From Micromonospora sp. RHAY321 (GTDB lineage: Bacteria > Actinomycetota > Actinomycetes > Mycobacteriales > Micromonosporaceae), in contig NZ_JAMHIW010000002.1 of NCBI RefSeq assembly GCF_023896955.1, forward strand, positions 434,001 through 498,000: a stretch of 64,000 nt of DNA, written 5' to 3'. A program made the position numbers and the translations under genes. The notes below the pieces were generated by a model that worked only from the letters and a program-made list of their open reading frames with translations, did not search any database and had not been told where the DNA came from. The first letter of the stretch is position 1. Each line of letters opens with the position of its first letter. Below are positions 52,319 to 60,909 of the stretch, piece by piece.

Positions 52319-52897
52319 GTGCCTGAGCTGCCGGTCACTGCCGGGCTGCTGCTGGCGGCGGGCGCCGGCCGGCGCTACGGCCGGCCCAAGGCGCTGGTCG
52401 AGCTGGCCGGGGAGCCGCTGGCGCGGCGGGGGATCCGGCTGCTGCGCGACGGCGGCTGCGCGCCGGTGCACGTGGTGCTCGGTGCTGGCGCGGACGAGCT
52501 GCCCGACCTGCCCGGCGCGGTGCCGGTGCGCCATGACGGCTGGCAGGAGGGGCTGGGCTCGTCGTTGCGCCGGGGCCTCGCCTCGCTCCCGGCCGACGTG
52601 TCGGCAGCCGTGGTGGCCCTCGTCGACCAGCCGCTGCTCAGCCCGCTCGCGATCCGCCGGGTCCGGGCTGCCCACGCCGGTGGCGCCGTCGTGGCGATCG
52701 CGACCTACGCGGGGCGGCCGGGGCATCCGGTGCTGCTGGGCCGCGCGACCTGGCCGCTGCTGGACCGGTACGCCGTCGGCGACCGGGGCGCCCGCGACCT
52801 GCTGCGTGCCCGTCCGGACCTGGTGGTGCAGGTGCCGTGCGACGACCTCGGCTCCCCGGTCGACGTGGACACCCCGGCTGACCTGCCCCGCGTCTGA
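52319..52897 (+). CDS. MocA-like molybdenum cofactor nucleotidyltransferase
   Basis: A 192-residue NTP transferase: LLLAAGAGRRYGRPKALVELAG at the N-terminus (nucleotide-binding LAAGxSxRxGxxK pattern), VVALVDQPLLSP in the middle (metal-binding Asp) and GRPGHPVLLGRA. The family attaches CMP or GMP to the molybdopterin cofactor, and MocA serves xanthine-dehydrogenase-type enzymes. It is divergent from the PaoABC-like operon, which fits that task. GTG 52319 has GGGAGGGG at 52306-52313; an upstream ATG at 52292 would add 9 residues. Confidence 0.85.
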   Translation: MPELPVTAGLLLAAGAGRRYGRPKALVELAGEPLARRGIRLLRDGGCAPVHVVLGAGADELPDLPGAVPVRHDGWQEGLGSSLRRGLASLPADVSAAVVALVDQPLLSPLAIRRVRAAHAGGAVVAIATYAGRPGHPVLLGRATWPLLDRYAVGDRGARDLLRARPDLVVQVPCDDLGSPVDVDTPADLPRV

Positions 52898-52925
52898 GCG
52901 GCCGCGCGGGCGCCGGATCGGAGGG

Positions 52926-53597
52926 TCAGCGACCTGCGGCCCGTCGCCGGCGCAGCCCTTCGCTGGTGAACGCGTGGTACATGACCATGACGATGACGCC
53001 GATCAGGCCCAGCAGTGGGTTGACGAACCAGCCGAGCAGGCCGCTCAGCCCGTAGAGGACCAGGCCGGTGACCGGCCGCAGCCGCTGCGCCTGCACGTAC
53101 GTCGGACTGACCCCGCGCTGGAGCAGCGCCGGGTGGCGGCGCAGGTAGCCGAAGAACACCAGCCAGGGGGCCGACATCAGGGCGGCGGCCAGCGCGTACA
53201 GGGCGACGGCTGCGCGGCGGTCGGCGGTGTCGCCGTGGGTGAACGCGGACGCCAGCACGGCGGTGGGAAACGGGATGATCACCGCGCCGAAGAGGATGCC
53301 GAGGTTGATCCAGCTCAGCGCGAGGGTGGTGCCGCGGATCAGCCGGACCAGCGCGTGGTGGTTGAGCCAGAGCACCCCGATGTAGATGAAGGACACCACG
53401 AAGGCCAGGTAGGACGCTCCTTCGTCGAGCAGCCCCGCCAGCAACTCGCCCTCGTGGTACTCCGGCACCCGCAGCTCGATGACCAGCAGCGTGATGACGA
53501 TGGCGAAGACGCCGTCGCTGAACGCGGTCAGCCGGTCCGTGTCGGACATCCGTGGCCCGGTGTCGGGCTGCTCGACCTCGTCGGCTGCTGCGGCCAT
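52926..53597 (-). CDS. TMEM175-family (DUF1211) potassium-channel-like membrane protein
   Basis: A 223-residue membrane protein with about six hydrophobic segments and the family selectivity motif RLTAFSDGVFAIVIT in the first one. A second partial feature, WLNHHALVRLI, is typical of the bacterial single-repeat members, which form tetrameric K+ channels. ATG 53597 has TAGCCT 6 bases upstream and no ribosome-binding site (leaderless). It is convergent with the nucleotidyltransferase gene. Confidence 0.87.
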   Translation of the reverse strand: MAAAADEVEQPDTGPRMSDTDRLTAFSDGVFAIVITLLVIELRVPEYHEGELLAGLLDEGASYLAFVVSFIYIGVLWLNHHALVRLIRGTTLALSWINLGILFGAVIIPFPTAVLASAFTHGDTADRRAAVALYALAAALMSAPWLVFFGYLRRHPALLQRGVSPTYVQAQRLRPVTGLVLYGLSGLLGWFVNPLLGLIGVIVMVMYHAFTSEGLRRRRAAGR

Positions 53598-53693
53598 TGG
53601 GGAAGGCTAACCGCCGACGGGACCGGTGGGCGGCGGTTTGTCCCGAATGAGAGGGCGACTGTGGACGGACGTCCGATGGGGCACCCGGGCGAG

Positions 53694-53710
53694 ATAATAC
53701 TGTGTATTAT
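53694..53710. promoter_or_regulatory. Palindrome upstream of padR, probable PadR operator
   Basis: ATAATAC-TGT-GTATTAT has perfect 7-bp arms in an AT-rich stretch 31 bases before the padR start. The position and symmetry suit autoregulation by the PadR protein. Confidence 0.65.
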
Positions 53711-53740
53711 ACCGAGTATGCTAACTCTGGGTGATGGTTC

Positions 53741-54364
53741 GTGAGCATCCGCCACGCCATGCTGACGCTGCTCAGCGAGGCACCGAAGTACGGTCTCCAG
53801 CTCCGTCAGGAGTTCGAGGCGCGCACCGGTGAGGTCTGGCCGCTCAACGTCGGGCAGGTCTACACCACCCTGCAACGCCTGGAGCGCGAGGGACACGTCG
53901 AGTCCGACGACGCCGGCCGCGACGGCGCGCAGAAGCGCTACCGGCTCACCGCCGACGGCGAGCGGGAGCTGCACAGCTGGCTGCGTACGCCGCCGCGGGC
54001 GGGACCCCCGCCCCGGGACGAGCTGGTGATGAAGGTGCAGGTGGCGATCCGCCTGACACAGGTGGACGTCACCGAGATCCTCCAGGCCCACCGGCGGCGG
54101 ATCGTCGAGGAGATGCAGCGCTACACCCACCTCAAGGCCGACGCGGCACCGGAGGACATCGGCCTCGGTCTCGTCGTCGACGCCGAGCTGTTCCGGCTGG
54201 AGGCGGTCGTCCGCTGGTTGGACGCCGCCGACGCCCGACTGCGCAGTCACCCGACCCGGCCCAAGCCCAGCACACCGGCCGCCGACACCTCGCCGGCCGC
54301 CGACGCCCAGGACGCGCGCTCGACGGGCCGGACCGGGGACCGGGCTGCGGGAGCCCGCCGATGA
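53741..54364 (+). CDS. PadR-family regulator
   Basis: A 207-residue regulator. The N-terminal winged helix reads AMLTLLSEAPKYGLQLRQEFE, then VYTTLQRLEREGHVE and KRYRLTADGERELHSW. A helical dimerisation domain follows, then a Thr/Ala-rich tail of about 40 residues. It starts an operon with an ABC ATPase and an FtsX-like permease (4-bp overlap), the usual setting for PadR control of an exporter. GTG 53741 has no clear ribosome-binding site. Confidence 0.88.
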   Translation: MSIRHAMLTLLSEAPKYGLQLRQEFEARTGEVWPLNVGQVYTTLQRLEREGHVESDDAGRDGAQKRYRLTADGERELHSWLRTPPRAGPPPRDELVMKVQVAIRLTQVDVTEILQAHRRRIVEEMQRYTHLKADAAPEDIGLGLVVDAELFRLEAVVRWLDAADARLRSHPTRPKPSTPAADTSPAADAQDARSTGRTGDRAAGARR

Positions 54365-55086
54365 GCGTCGTGCTGAGCCTGCGGCAGGTGTCCAAGGTGC
54401 ACGGGTCCGGCGGCGCCGCCGTGCACGCCCTGCGCGCGGTCGACCTCGACGTGGTCGCCGGTGAACTGGTGGCGGTGATGGGCCCCAGCGGCTCGGGCAA
54501 GAGCACCCTGCTGACCATCGCGGGCACTCTGGAGGAGCCCACCACCGGCCAGGTGACCGTCTGCGGGTCCGACCTCTCCACGCTCTCCGCCGACGCCACC
54601 GCCCGGCTGCGTCGCCGGTCGCTCGGCTTCGTCTTCCAGGACCTCAACCTGCTGGCCGGCCTCTCCGCCGTCGAGAACGTGGCCCTGCCCCTGGAACTGG
54701 ACGGCATGTCCGCGCGTCCGGCCCGTGCCGCCGCCCTCCAGGTGCTCGACGAGCTGGGGCTGACCGACCGGGCCGGTCACTACCCCGACGACCTCTCCGG
54801 CGGCGAGCGTCAACGGGTCGCCATCGCCCGGGCCGTGGTGGGGGAGCGGCAGCTGCTGCTCGCCGACGAGCCCACCGGCGCCCTCGACGCCGCCAACGGC
54901 GAAGCCGTCCTGCGGATGCTCCGAGCAGCCTGCAAACGCGGCATCGCCGGAGTGATGGTCACCCACGACGCCCAACTCGCGTCCTGGGCCGATCGGGTGA
55001 TCTTCATTCGGGACGGCCGGGTCGTCGACCAGACCGCCCCGTCGGCCGGGCCGGAGGCCCTGCTCGCCTCGGACCCGACCCCGTGA
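54361..55086 (+). CDS. ABC transporter ATP-binding protein (MacB/LolD type)
   Basis: A 241-residue ATPase: Walker A GPSGSGKST, Q-loop VFQDLNLLAG, signature LSGGERQR, Walker B LLADEPTGALD and H-loop VTHDAQLAS. The class works with FtsX-like permeases in mechanotransmission or export rather than import. Four-base overlaps with padR and with the permease gene show co-translation. It is likely to respond to an antimicrobial or envelope stress through PadR. Confidence 0.92.
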   Translation: MSVVLSLRQVSKVHGSGGAAVHALRAVDLDVVAGELVAVMGPSGSGKSTLLTIAGTLEEPTTGQVTVCGSDLSTLSADATARLRRRSLGFVFQDLNLLAGLSAVENVALPLELDGMSARPARAAALQVLDELGLTDRAGHYPDDLSGGERQRVAIARAVVGERQLLLADEPTGALDAANGEAVLRMLRAACKRGIAGVMVTHDAQLASWADRVIFIRDGRVVDQTAPSAGPEALLASDPTP

Positions 55087-57530
55087 CCCCCGACCCGGAC
55101 CGCAGCCGGCCCGCCGGCGGCGGCCTCGCGGCCCGCCGCGCCGTGGTCCGCTGGGCCGTACGGCTGTTCCGCCGCGAGTGGCGACAGCAACTGCTGGCCA
55201 TCGCGCTGCTCACCGTCGCCGTCAGCGGCGCGACCTTCGGCCTGGCGGCGACCTGGAACCTGGCCGCGTCGAGCGACGCCACCTTCGGCCGCGCCGACCA
55301 GCTGCTCCGGATCCCCGGCGACGACCCCACCGCGCTGGACGGGCGGGTCGCCGCCGCCCGGGCGTGGTTCGGCACGGTCGACGTGATCGGTCACCGGCAC
55401 GTGTCGGTGCCCGGGCTGTTCGACCCGGTCGACGTCCGGGCGCAGGATCCGGCCGGCGCGTACGGCGGACCGATGCTCGCCCTGCGGCAGGGCCGCTACC
55501 CGACCGGGCCCGCCGAGGTGGCGGTCACCGACGGGGTGGCGCGAGCCCTGCGTGCCGACCTCGGCGGGCCGGTGCGCCTCGACGACACCGACCGCCTGGT
55601 CGTCGGCGTGGTGGAGAACCCGGCGGACCTGCACGACGAGTTCGCCCTCACCGACCCGGCGCACGCTGGCCGACCCCAGTCGGTGACCGTCCTGGTGGCC
55701 GGTGACCGCGACCGGATGGAGGCCTTCCGGCAGACGATCGACGGCCCGCTGGTGCGCGAGGCCCGGCCGACGGCAGAGCGCACCACGCTCACGATCGCCG
55801 CGCTGGCGCTGGCCACCATCGGCCTGCTGCTGGTGTCGCTCGTGGCGGCCGCCGGGTTCGTGGTGCTGGCACACCGCCGGCTGCGTCAGCTCGGCATGCT
55901 GGCGGCCATGGGCGCCACCCGCCGGCACCTGCGGCTGGTGCTGCTGGCCAACGGCGCGGCGGTCGGGGTGGTCGCCGCGCTCGGCGGCACCGCCGTCGGG
56001 ATCATCGCCTGGCTGATCACCGCAGGCTTCGTGGAAACCGCCGCCGGGCACCGCATCGGCCGGTTCGACCTACCCTGGCTCACCATCGGCGCAGGCATGC
56101 TGCTGGCCGTGGCCACCGCCACCGCCGCCGCCTGGTGGCCGGCCCGCGCGGTGGCGCGTACCCCGATCGTGAACGCGTTGTCGGCCCGGCCGCCGATTCC
56201 GCCGCCGGCGCGGCGGACCGCCGTGGCGGCGGCCGCTCTGCTCGCCGCCGGCCTCACCGCGCTGGTGCTCTCCGACGGATCGAACCCGTTGCTCATCGTC
56301 ACGGGCAGCGTCGGCACGGTGCTCGGCGTGCTGCTCGTCAGCCCGCTGACCATCCCGGCGCTGGCGGCGGCCCGGGGCGGCCTGCCGGTGGCCGTCCGGC
56401 TCGCCCTGGCCGACCTGGCCCGGTACCGCGTTCGGGCCGGCGCGGCGCTCGCCGCGATCAGTCTGGCGGCCGGCCTCTCGGCGGCGATCGTGGTGGGCTC
56501 CTCCGCCGCCGAGTACCGCACGCAGCAGGCGGCAGGTCTCGGCAACCTGGCCGACAGCCAGCTGCTGATCCGGATCGGCCAGCCGGAGCCGGTGATCCCC
56601 GAGCGCACGGCGGCCGAACTCGCCGCCCTCCAGGCCCAGACCGACACCATCGCGACCACCGTCGGCGCGACGACCGTCATCCCGCTGGACATGGCGGTGG
56701 TGGCCTCGTACACCGACCTCGGCCGGGAGGGGAGATCGAGCGGCCACCCGGCCGTCGAGATCGGCCCCCCGGCCGCGGCCGGCCGCTCGACGACGTCCCA
56801 CCCGCTCTACGTGGTCAACCCCGGCCTGCTCCGGCTGAACGGCGCGGCCGGCACGGCGGTCGACGCCGGGACGGATGTCCTCACCACCCGCACCGGTGAG
56901 CTGGCGCTGCTGAACATCCCCGCCCGGGGTGTCCGGCCGACCGTGCGCGCCCTGCCCCGCTCCGGCTACACCGGGCTGCCCGACTCGCTCATCACGCCCG
57001 CCGCGCTGGACCGGCACGGCTGGCAGCCGGCGCGGGTCGGTTGGTTCCTCGCGGCCGACCACGCCCTCACCGACGCACAACTGGCCACGGCCCAGGACCT
57101 GGCCGCCGCGGCCGGGCTCACCGTCGAGTCGCGCAGGGAGCAGAGTTCGTTGACCGCGCTGCGGACCGGCGCGACCATCGCCGGCGCCCTGCTCGCTCTC
57201 GGGGTGTTGGCGACGACCGTCGGCCTCATCCGCGGCGAGGCGTCGGCGGACCTGCGGACGCTGACCGCGACGGGGGCGCCGAGGCGGGTACGTCGGACGC
57301 TCACCGCCACCACCGCCGGAGCGCTCGCCCTGCTCGGTGCCGTGCTCGGTGTGGCCGGCGCCTACCTGGCGCTGGCCGGTGCGCTGCACCGCGACCTCGA
57401 CCCGCTCGGCGCCGTGCCCGTCGCGCACCTCGCCGCGATCACCGCCGGGCTGCCGTCGCTCGCCGCCGGCGCCGGTTGGCTGCTCGCCGGCCGGCCGCCG
57501 CCGTCGCTGGCCCGCCGCCTCCTGGACTGA
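55083..57530 (+). CDS. FtsX-like ABC transporter permease
   Basis: An 815-residue membrane protein with two FtsX domains. One membrane segment lies near residue 35, an extracytoplasmic domain at about 55-235, three segments at about 240-350, a central block of segments near 380-475, a second extracytoplasmic domain at about 480-690, and three segments at the end. VLAHRRLRQLGMLAAMGATRRHLR and SADLRTLTATGAPRRVRRT are the two characteristic cytoplasmic loops. It pairs with the preceding ATPase. The substrate is unknown; bacterial relatives often confer peptide-antibiotic tolerance. Confidence 0.9.
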   Translation: MTPDPDRSRPAGGGLAARRAVVRWAVRLFRREWRQQLLAIALLTVAVSGATFGLAATWNLAASSDATFGRADQLLRIPGDDPTALDGRVAAARAWFGTVDVIGHRHVSVPGLFDPVDVRAQDPAGAYGGPMLALRQGRYPTGPAEVAVTDGVARALRADLGGPVRLDDTDRLVVGVVENPADLHDEFALTDPAHAGRPQSVTVLVAGDRDRMEAFRQTIDGPLVREARPTAERTTLTIAALALATIGLLLVSLVAAAGFVVLAHRRLRQLGMLAAMGATRRHLRLVLLANGAAVGVVAALGGTAVGIIAWLITAGFVETAAGHRIGRFDLPWLTIGAGMLLAVATATAAAWWPARAVARTPIVNALSARPPIPPPARRTAVAAAALLAAGLTALVLSDGSNPLLIVTGSVGTVLGVLLVSPLTIPALAAARGGLPVAVRLALADLARYRVRAGAALAAISLAAGLSAAIVVGSSAAEYRTQQAAGLGNLADSQLLIRIGQPEPVIPERTAAELAALQAQTDTIATTVGATTVIPLDMAVVASYTDLGREGRSSGHPAVEIGPPAAAGRSTTSHPLYVVNPGLLRLNGAAGTAVDAGTDVLTTRTGELALLNIPARGVRPTVRALPRSGYTGLPDSLITPAALDRHGWQPARVGWFLAADHALTDAQLATAQDLAAAAGLTVESRREQSSLTALRTGATIAGALLALGVLATTVGLIRGEASADLRTLTATGAPRRVRRTLTATTAGALALLGAVLGVAGAYLALAGALHRDLDPLGAVPVAHLAAITAGLPSLAAGAGWLLAGRPPPSLARRLLD

Positions 57531-57553
57531 GCGCCGGACGTGAAGTCGGAACT

Positions 57554-57584
57554 CCCTGGGCGCCGCACGACGCGGCGCCCAGGG
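57554..57584. terminator. Bidirectional terminator between the FtsX and GH1 genes
   Basis: A 13-bp perfect stem (57554-57566 with 57572-57584) with loop ACGAC lies between two convergent genes. Confidence 0.85.
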
Positions 57585-57608
57585 TGCCCGGGCCTCGCCG
57601 GCCCCCGT

Positions 57609-59018
57609 TCAGGCCACCGGTGTGGCGGTCCCGGTCGCACCGGCGACGCGCTGGTGGGCGCGGATCAGTTCGGCGTAGCGCAGGCCGCTCGCCTTCACCG
57701 TCCGACGCTGGGTGGCGTAGTCGACGTGCACCAGGCCGAAGCGCTTGTCGTAGCCGTACGCCCACTCGAAGTTGTCCAACAGGGACCAGACGAAGTAGCC
57801 GTCCAGCGGCACGCCCCGGGCCACCGCCGACGCGCAGGCCGCCAGGTGCTGCTCCAGGTGGTCGGTGCGCTCCTTGTCCTCGACCGTGCCGTCCGCCGTG
57901 ACCTCGTCCGGCCAGGCGGAACCGCTCTCCGTGACGATGATCCGGCCCGGCCGGTACTCCTCGTTGACCTCGACGAGCAGCCGCTCCAGTCCCGCCGGGT
58001 ACATCTCCCAGCCCATGGCCGTCTCCACCGAGCCGGGCACCGGCACCTGTCGGGCGTACGGCGGCGGCCCGGTCGGGTCGTCGGCCACCACCTGGCGGAA
58101 GTAGTAGTTCACCCCGAGGAAGTCGGTGGGCGTGGCGATGACCGACAGGTCGTCGCCGCGCACCGGCGGCTCGACCCCGTACGTGGCGACCATGTCGGCG
58201 GGGTAGCCGCGCCCGTGCACCGGGTCCAGCCACCAGCGGTTGACGTGTCCGTCGGCCCGCCGGGCCGCCGCGACGTCCTCGGGCCGGTCGGTCGCCGGCT
58301 CGATCGGGCTGAGGTTGAGCACCAGACCCACCGAGGCCGGTCGGGCGGCGTTGGCGCGGATGGCCTGGGTGGCCAGGCCGTGCCCGAGCAGCACGTGGTG
58401 TGAGGCGTGCACCGCGCGGGTCAGGTCCCGCTCGCCGGGGGCCATCCGCCCCTCCAGGTGCCCGATCCAGCACACGCAGAGCGGCTCGTTGACGGTGTTC
58501 CAGTCGGCCACCCGGTCGCCGAGGCGGCCGGCGACCACGGCCGCGTAGTCGGCGAACGCCTCGGCGGTGGAGCGCTCCGGCCAGCCGCCCCGGTCCTGCA
58601 GCACCTGCGGCAGGTCCCAGTGGTAGAGCGTGACGAACGGTCGGATCCCGTCGGCGAGCAGCGTGTCGACCAGCCGGTCGTAGAAGTCCAACCCGACGGG
58701 GTTGACCCGGCCGACGCCGTCGGGCATCACCCGAGGCCAGGCCACCGAGAACCGGTACGCGTCGACGCCGAGCCGGCGCAGCAGCGCGAAGTCCTCCGGC
58801 CACCGGTGGTAGTGGTCGCAGGCCACCGCGCCGGTGTCGCCGTTGTCGACGTTGCCGGGGGTCGCCGAGAAGGTGTCCCAGATGGACGGCGCCCGGCCGT
58901 CGACGTCGACGGCCCCCTCGATCTGGTACGCCGCCGTGGCGACACCCCAGAGAAAGTCGGGCGGCAGCTTGGACAGGTCCGGCACGGGTCGGTTCTCCTC
59001 TGGGTTCGAATGACTCAC
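57609..59018 (-). CDS. GH1 beta-glucosidase
   Basis: A 469-residue cytoplasmic glycosidase of family GH1. It has the N-terminal signature [15 protein letters not shown], the acid/base Glu178 in NTVNEPLC and the nucleophile Glu364 in [13 protein letters not shown]. The usual motif there is TENG, so the Asn next to the nucleophile is Ser here. It should hydrolyse beta-glucosides such as cellobiose after import. It overlaps the upstream permease gene by 4 bp and is the last gene of the binding protein-permease-permease-glucosidase operon. The ROK repressor divergent from the operon is its likely regulator. Confidence 0.93.
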   Translation of the reverse strand: MSHSNPEENRPVPDLSKLPPDFLWGVATAAYQIEGAVDVDGRAPSIWDTFSATPGNVDNGDTGAVACDHYHRWPEDFALLRRLGVDAYRFSVAWPRVMPDGVGRVNPVGLDFYDRLVDTLLADGIRPFVTLYHWDLPQVLQDRGGWPERSTAEAFADYAAVVAGRLGDRVADWNTVNEPLCVCWIGHLEGRMAPGERDLTRAVHASHHVLLGHGLATQAIRANAARPASVGLVLNLSPIEPATDRPEDVAAARRADGHVNRWWLDPVHGRGYPADMVATYGVEPPVRGDDLSVIATPTDFLGVNYYFRQVVADDPTGPPPYARQVPVPGSVETAMGWEMYPAGLERLLVEVNEEYRPGRIIVTESGSAWPDEVTADGTVEDKERTDHLEQHLAACASAVARGVPLDGYFVWSLLDNFEWAYGYDKRFGLVHVDYATQRRTVKASGLRYAELIRAHQRVAGATGTATPVA

Positions 59019-59854
59019 TTGACAGCGCCGGCGGTGAGGCCGGCGACGAAGTAGCGCTGCAGGGCAAGGAAGCCGGCGACGACCGGGATGCTGACCACCA
59101 GCGAGGCGGCCATCACCTGGTTCCAGTAGACGTTGAACTGGGTGGAGTAGCCCTGCAGGCCGACGGCCAGCGTGCGGCTGCTCTCGTCGGTCATCACCGA
59201 CGCGAAGAGCACCTCACCCCAGGCGGTCATGAACGCGTACACGGTGACCGCGACCACGCCGGGCACGGCGGCCGGGAGGATGACCTGGAACAGGATGCGC
59301 AGCGGACCGGCCCCGTCGACCTGGGCGGCCTCGTCGAGCCCTCGGGGGATCGAGTCGAAGTAGCCGACCAGCATCCAGATCGAGAACGGCAGCGAGAAGG
59401 TGAGGTAGGTGATCACCAGGCCGGTACGGCTGGCGTACAGCTCGACGCCGGTGGCGTTGCCCAGGTTGACGTAGATGAGGAACAGCGGCAGCAGGAACAG
59501 GATGCCGGGGAACATCTGGGTGGACAGGACCGTCACCGAGAAGACCCCGCGGCCGCGGAACCGGTAGCGACTGACCGCGAACGCGGCGAAGATCGCCACC
59601 GCGACCGAGCAGATCGCCGCGATGCTCGACACCACCAGGCTGTTCACCAGGTAGCGGGCCAGCGGCACCGTGCTCCACATGTCGACGAACGGTTGCAGGG
59701 TGGGCCGGCTGGGCCACCAGGTGAAGCCGTTCTGCACGTCCTGCAGCGGCTTCGCCGCGGAGGTGACCATCACGTAGAGCGGGATGGTCACGAAGAGGGT
59801 GAGCAGGGTCAGCACGATGCGCCGGCCCCAGCGCTCACCGGCGGTCTCACGCAT
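59015..59854 (-). CDS. Sugar ABC transporter permease (MalG type)
   Basis: A 279-residue inner-membrane permease with six hydrophobic segments and the EAA loop [23 protein letters not shown]. It is the C-terminal partner of the MalF-type permease, with which it overlaps by 8 bp, and it overlaps the GH1 gene by 4 bp. No ATPase gene is in the operon, so the pair probably uses a shared MsiK-like ATPase encoded elsewhere, as in Streptomyces. Confidence 0.9.
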   Translation of the reverse strand: MRETAGERWGRRIVLTLLTLFVTIPLYVMVTSAAKPLQDVQNGFTWWPSRPTLQPFVDMWSTVPLARYLVNSLVVSSIAAICSVAVAIFAAFAVSRYRFRGRGVFSVTVLSTQMFPGILFLLPLFLIYVNLGNATGVELYASRTGLVITYLTFSLPFSIWMLVGYFDSIPRGLDEAAQVDGAGPLRILFQVILPAAVPGVVAVTVYAFMTAWGEVLFASVMTDESSRTLAVGLQGYSTQFNVYWNQVMAASLVVSIPVVAGFLALQRYFVAGLTAGAVK

Positions 59855-60839
59855 GGTCGTCCCTCCGGCGGTTGGTGATCAGCAGGTACGCGGCCGAGAC
59901 GACCAGCAGGAACAGCAGCAGCGCCACCGACATCGCCGAGCCCGAGCCGAAGTCCCAGGTCTTGAAGGAGCTGCGGTAGATGTGGATGGAGATGAGGTCG
60001 GCCTGCTCGGGGGCGGAGCCGCCGAAGAGCACGTACGGGGTGTTGAAGTCGTTGAAGGTCCAGAGGAACAGCACCAGCAGCAGCACCAGGTTCACCGGCC
60101 GCAGCATGGGCAGGGTGACCGAGCGCAGGCGACGCCAGAACCCGGCGCCGTCGATCGCGGCGGCCTCGTACATCTCGCCGGGGACGTTCTGCAGGCCGGC
60201 CATCAGGCAGAGGAAGGCGAACGGCCAGTTGCGCCAGACCGACACGACCAGCAGCGACCAGAAGCTGTTGTCGCCGATCAACCAGAACGGCCGTTCGTTC
60301 ATCAGCCCGAGCTGGTCGACCAGCACGTGGTTGACCAGGCCGGTGTCCCGCTGGAGCAGGAAGCTCCAGGTGATCACGGCGGTGTAGACCGGCAGGGCGT
60401 ACGGGGTGAGGAAGAGCGCCCGCAGGATCGCCCGGCCGCGGAACGGCCGTTGCAGCACGACGGCCGCCGCCATGCCGAGCAGCCAGGCGAACCCGACCGA
60501 GAGCAGGCTGTAGACCAGGGTGACCCAGAACGAGTGCAGCAGTTCCTTGCCGGCGGCGCTGTTCAGGTCGAGCGTGGCGCGGTAGTTCTCCAGCCCGACG
60601 AAGGGCGCGGTGGACCAGTCGCGGATGTGGAACTGGGTCAGCTCCAGCAGGCTCATCCAGACCCCGACCACCATCGGGATCACGTGGATGGCGAGTTCCA
60701 GCACGACGGCCGGCGCGAGCAGCAGGTACGGCAGGAGTGAGCGGCGGGGGCCGCGGGGCCGGCGAGCGGCCTTCCGGGCGGGTGACCCGGCCCGGGGTTC
60801 GCGCCGTCCGGCGTCCGGCGCGGTGGTGCTGGTTGCCAT
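59847..60839 (-). CDS. Sugar ABC transporter permease (MalF type)
   Basis: A 330-residue permease with an Arg-rich cytoplasmic N-terminus of about 45 residues, six hydrophobic segments and the EAA loop EMYEAAAIDGAGFWRRLRSVTLP. ATG 60839 is favoured over an upstream codon because AGGA lies a few bases before it. It works with the MalG-type protein and the binding lipoprotein for beta-glucoside uptake. Confidence 0.9.
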   Translation of the reverse strand: MATSTTAPDAGRREPRAGSPARKAARRPRGPRRSLLPYLLLAPAVVLELAIHVIPMVVGVWMSLLELTQFHIRDWSTAPFVGLENYRATLDLNSAAGKELLHSFWVTLVYSLLSVGFAWLLGMAAAVVLQRPFRGRAILRALFLTPYALPVYTAVITWSFLLQRDTGLVNHVLVDQLGLMNERPFWLIGDNSFWSLLVVSVWRNWPFAFLCLMAGLQNVPGEMYEAAAIDGAGFWRRLRSVTLPMLRPVNLVLLLVLFLWTFNDFNTPYVLFGGSAPEQADLISIHIYRSSFKTWDFGSGSAMSVALLLFLLVVSAAYLLITNRRRDDHA

Positions 60840-60856
60840 CGGGGTCCTCTCGGAGG

Positions 60857-60897
60857 CGGTGGCCGTGGCCGGGCTCCTCACCCGACCACGGCCACCG
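60857..60897 (-). other. Intra-operon hairpin between binding-protein and permease genes
   Basis: A stem of 17 positions with one C-A mismatch (60857-60873 with 60881-60897) and a 7-base loop starts 12 bases after the binding-protein stop. Such hairpins often stabilise the binding-protein message or partly terminate transcription, so that binding protein is made in excess. Confidence 0.6.
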
Positions 60898-60909
60898 ATG
60901 ACGCGTGGG

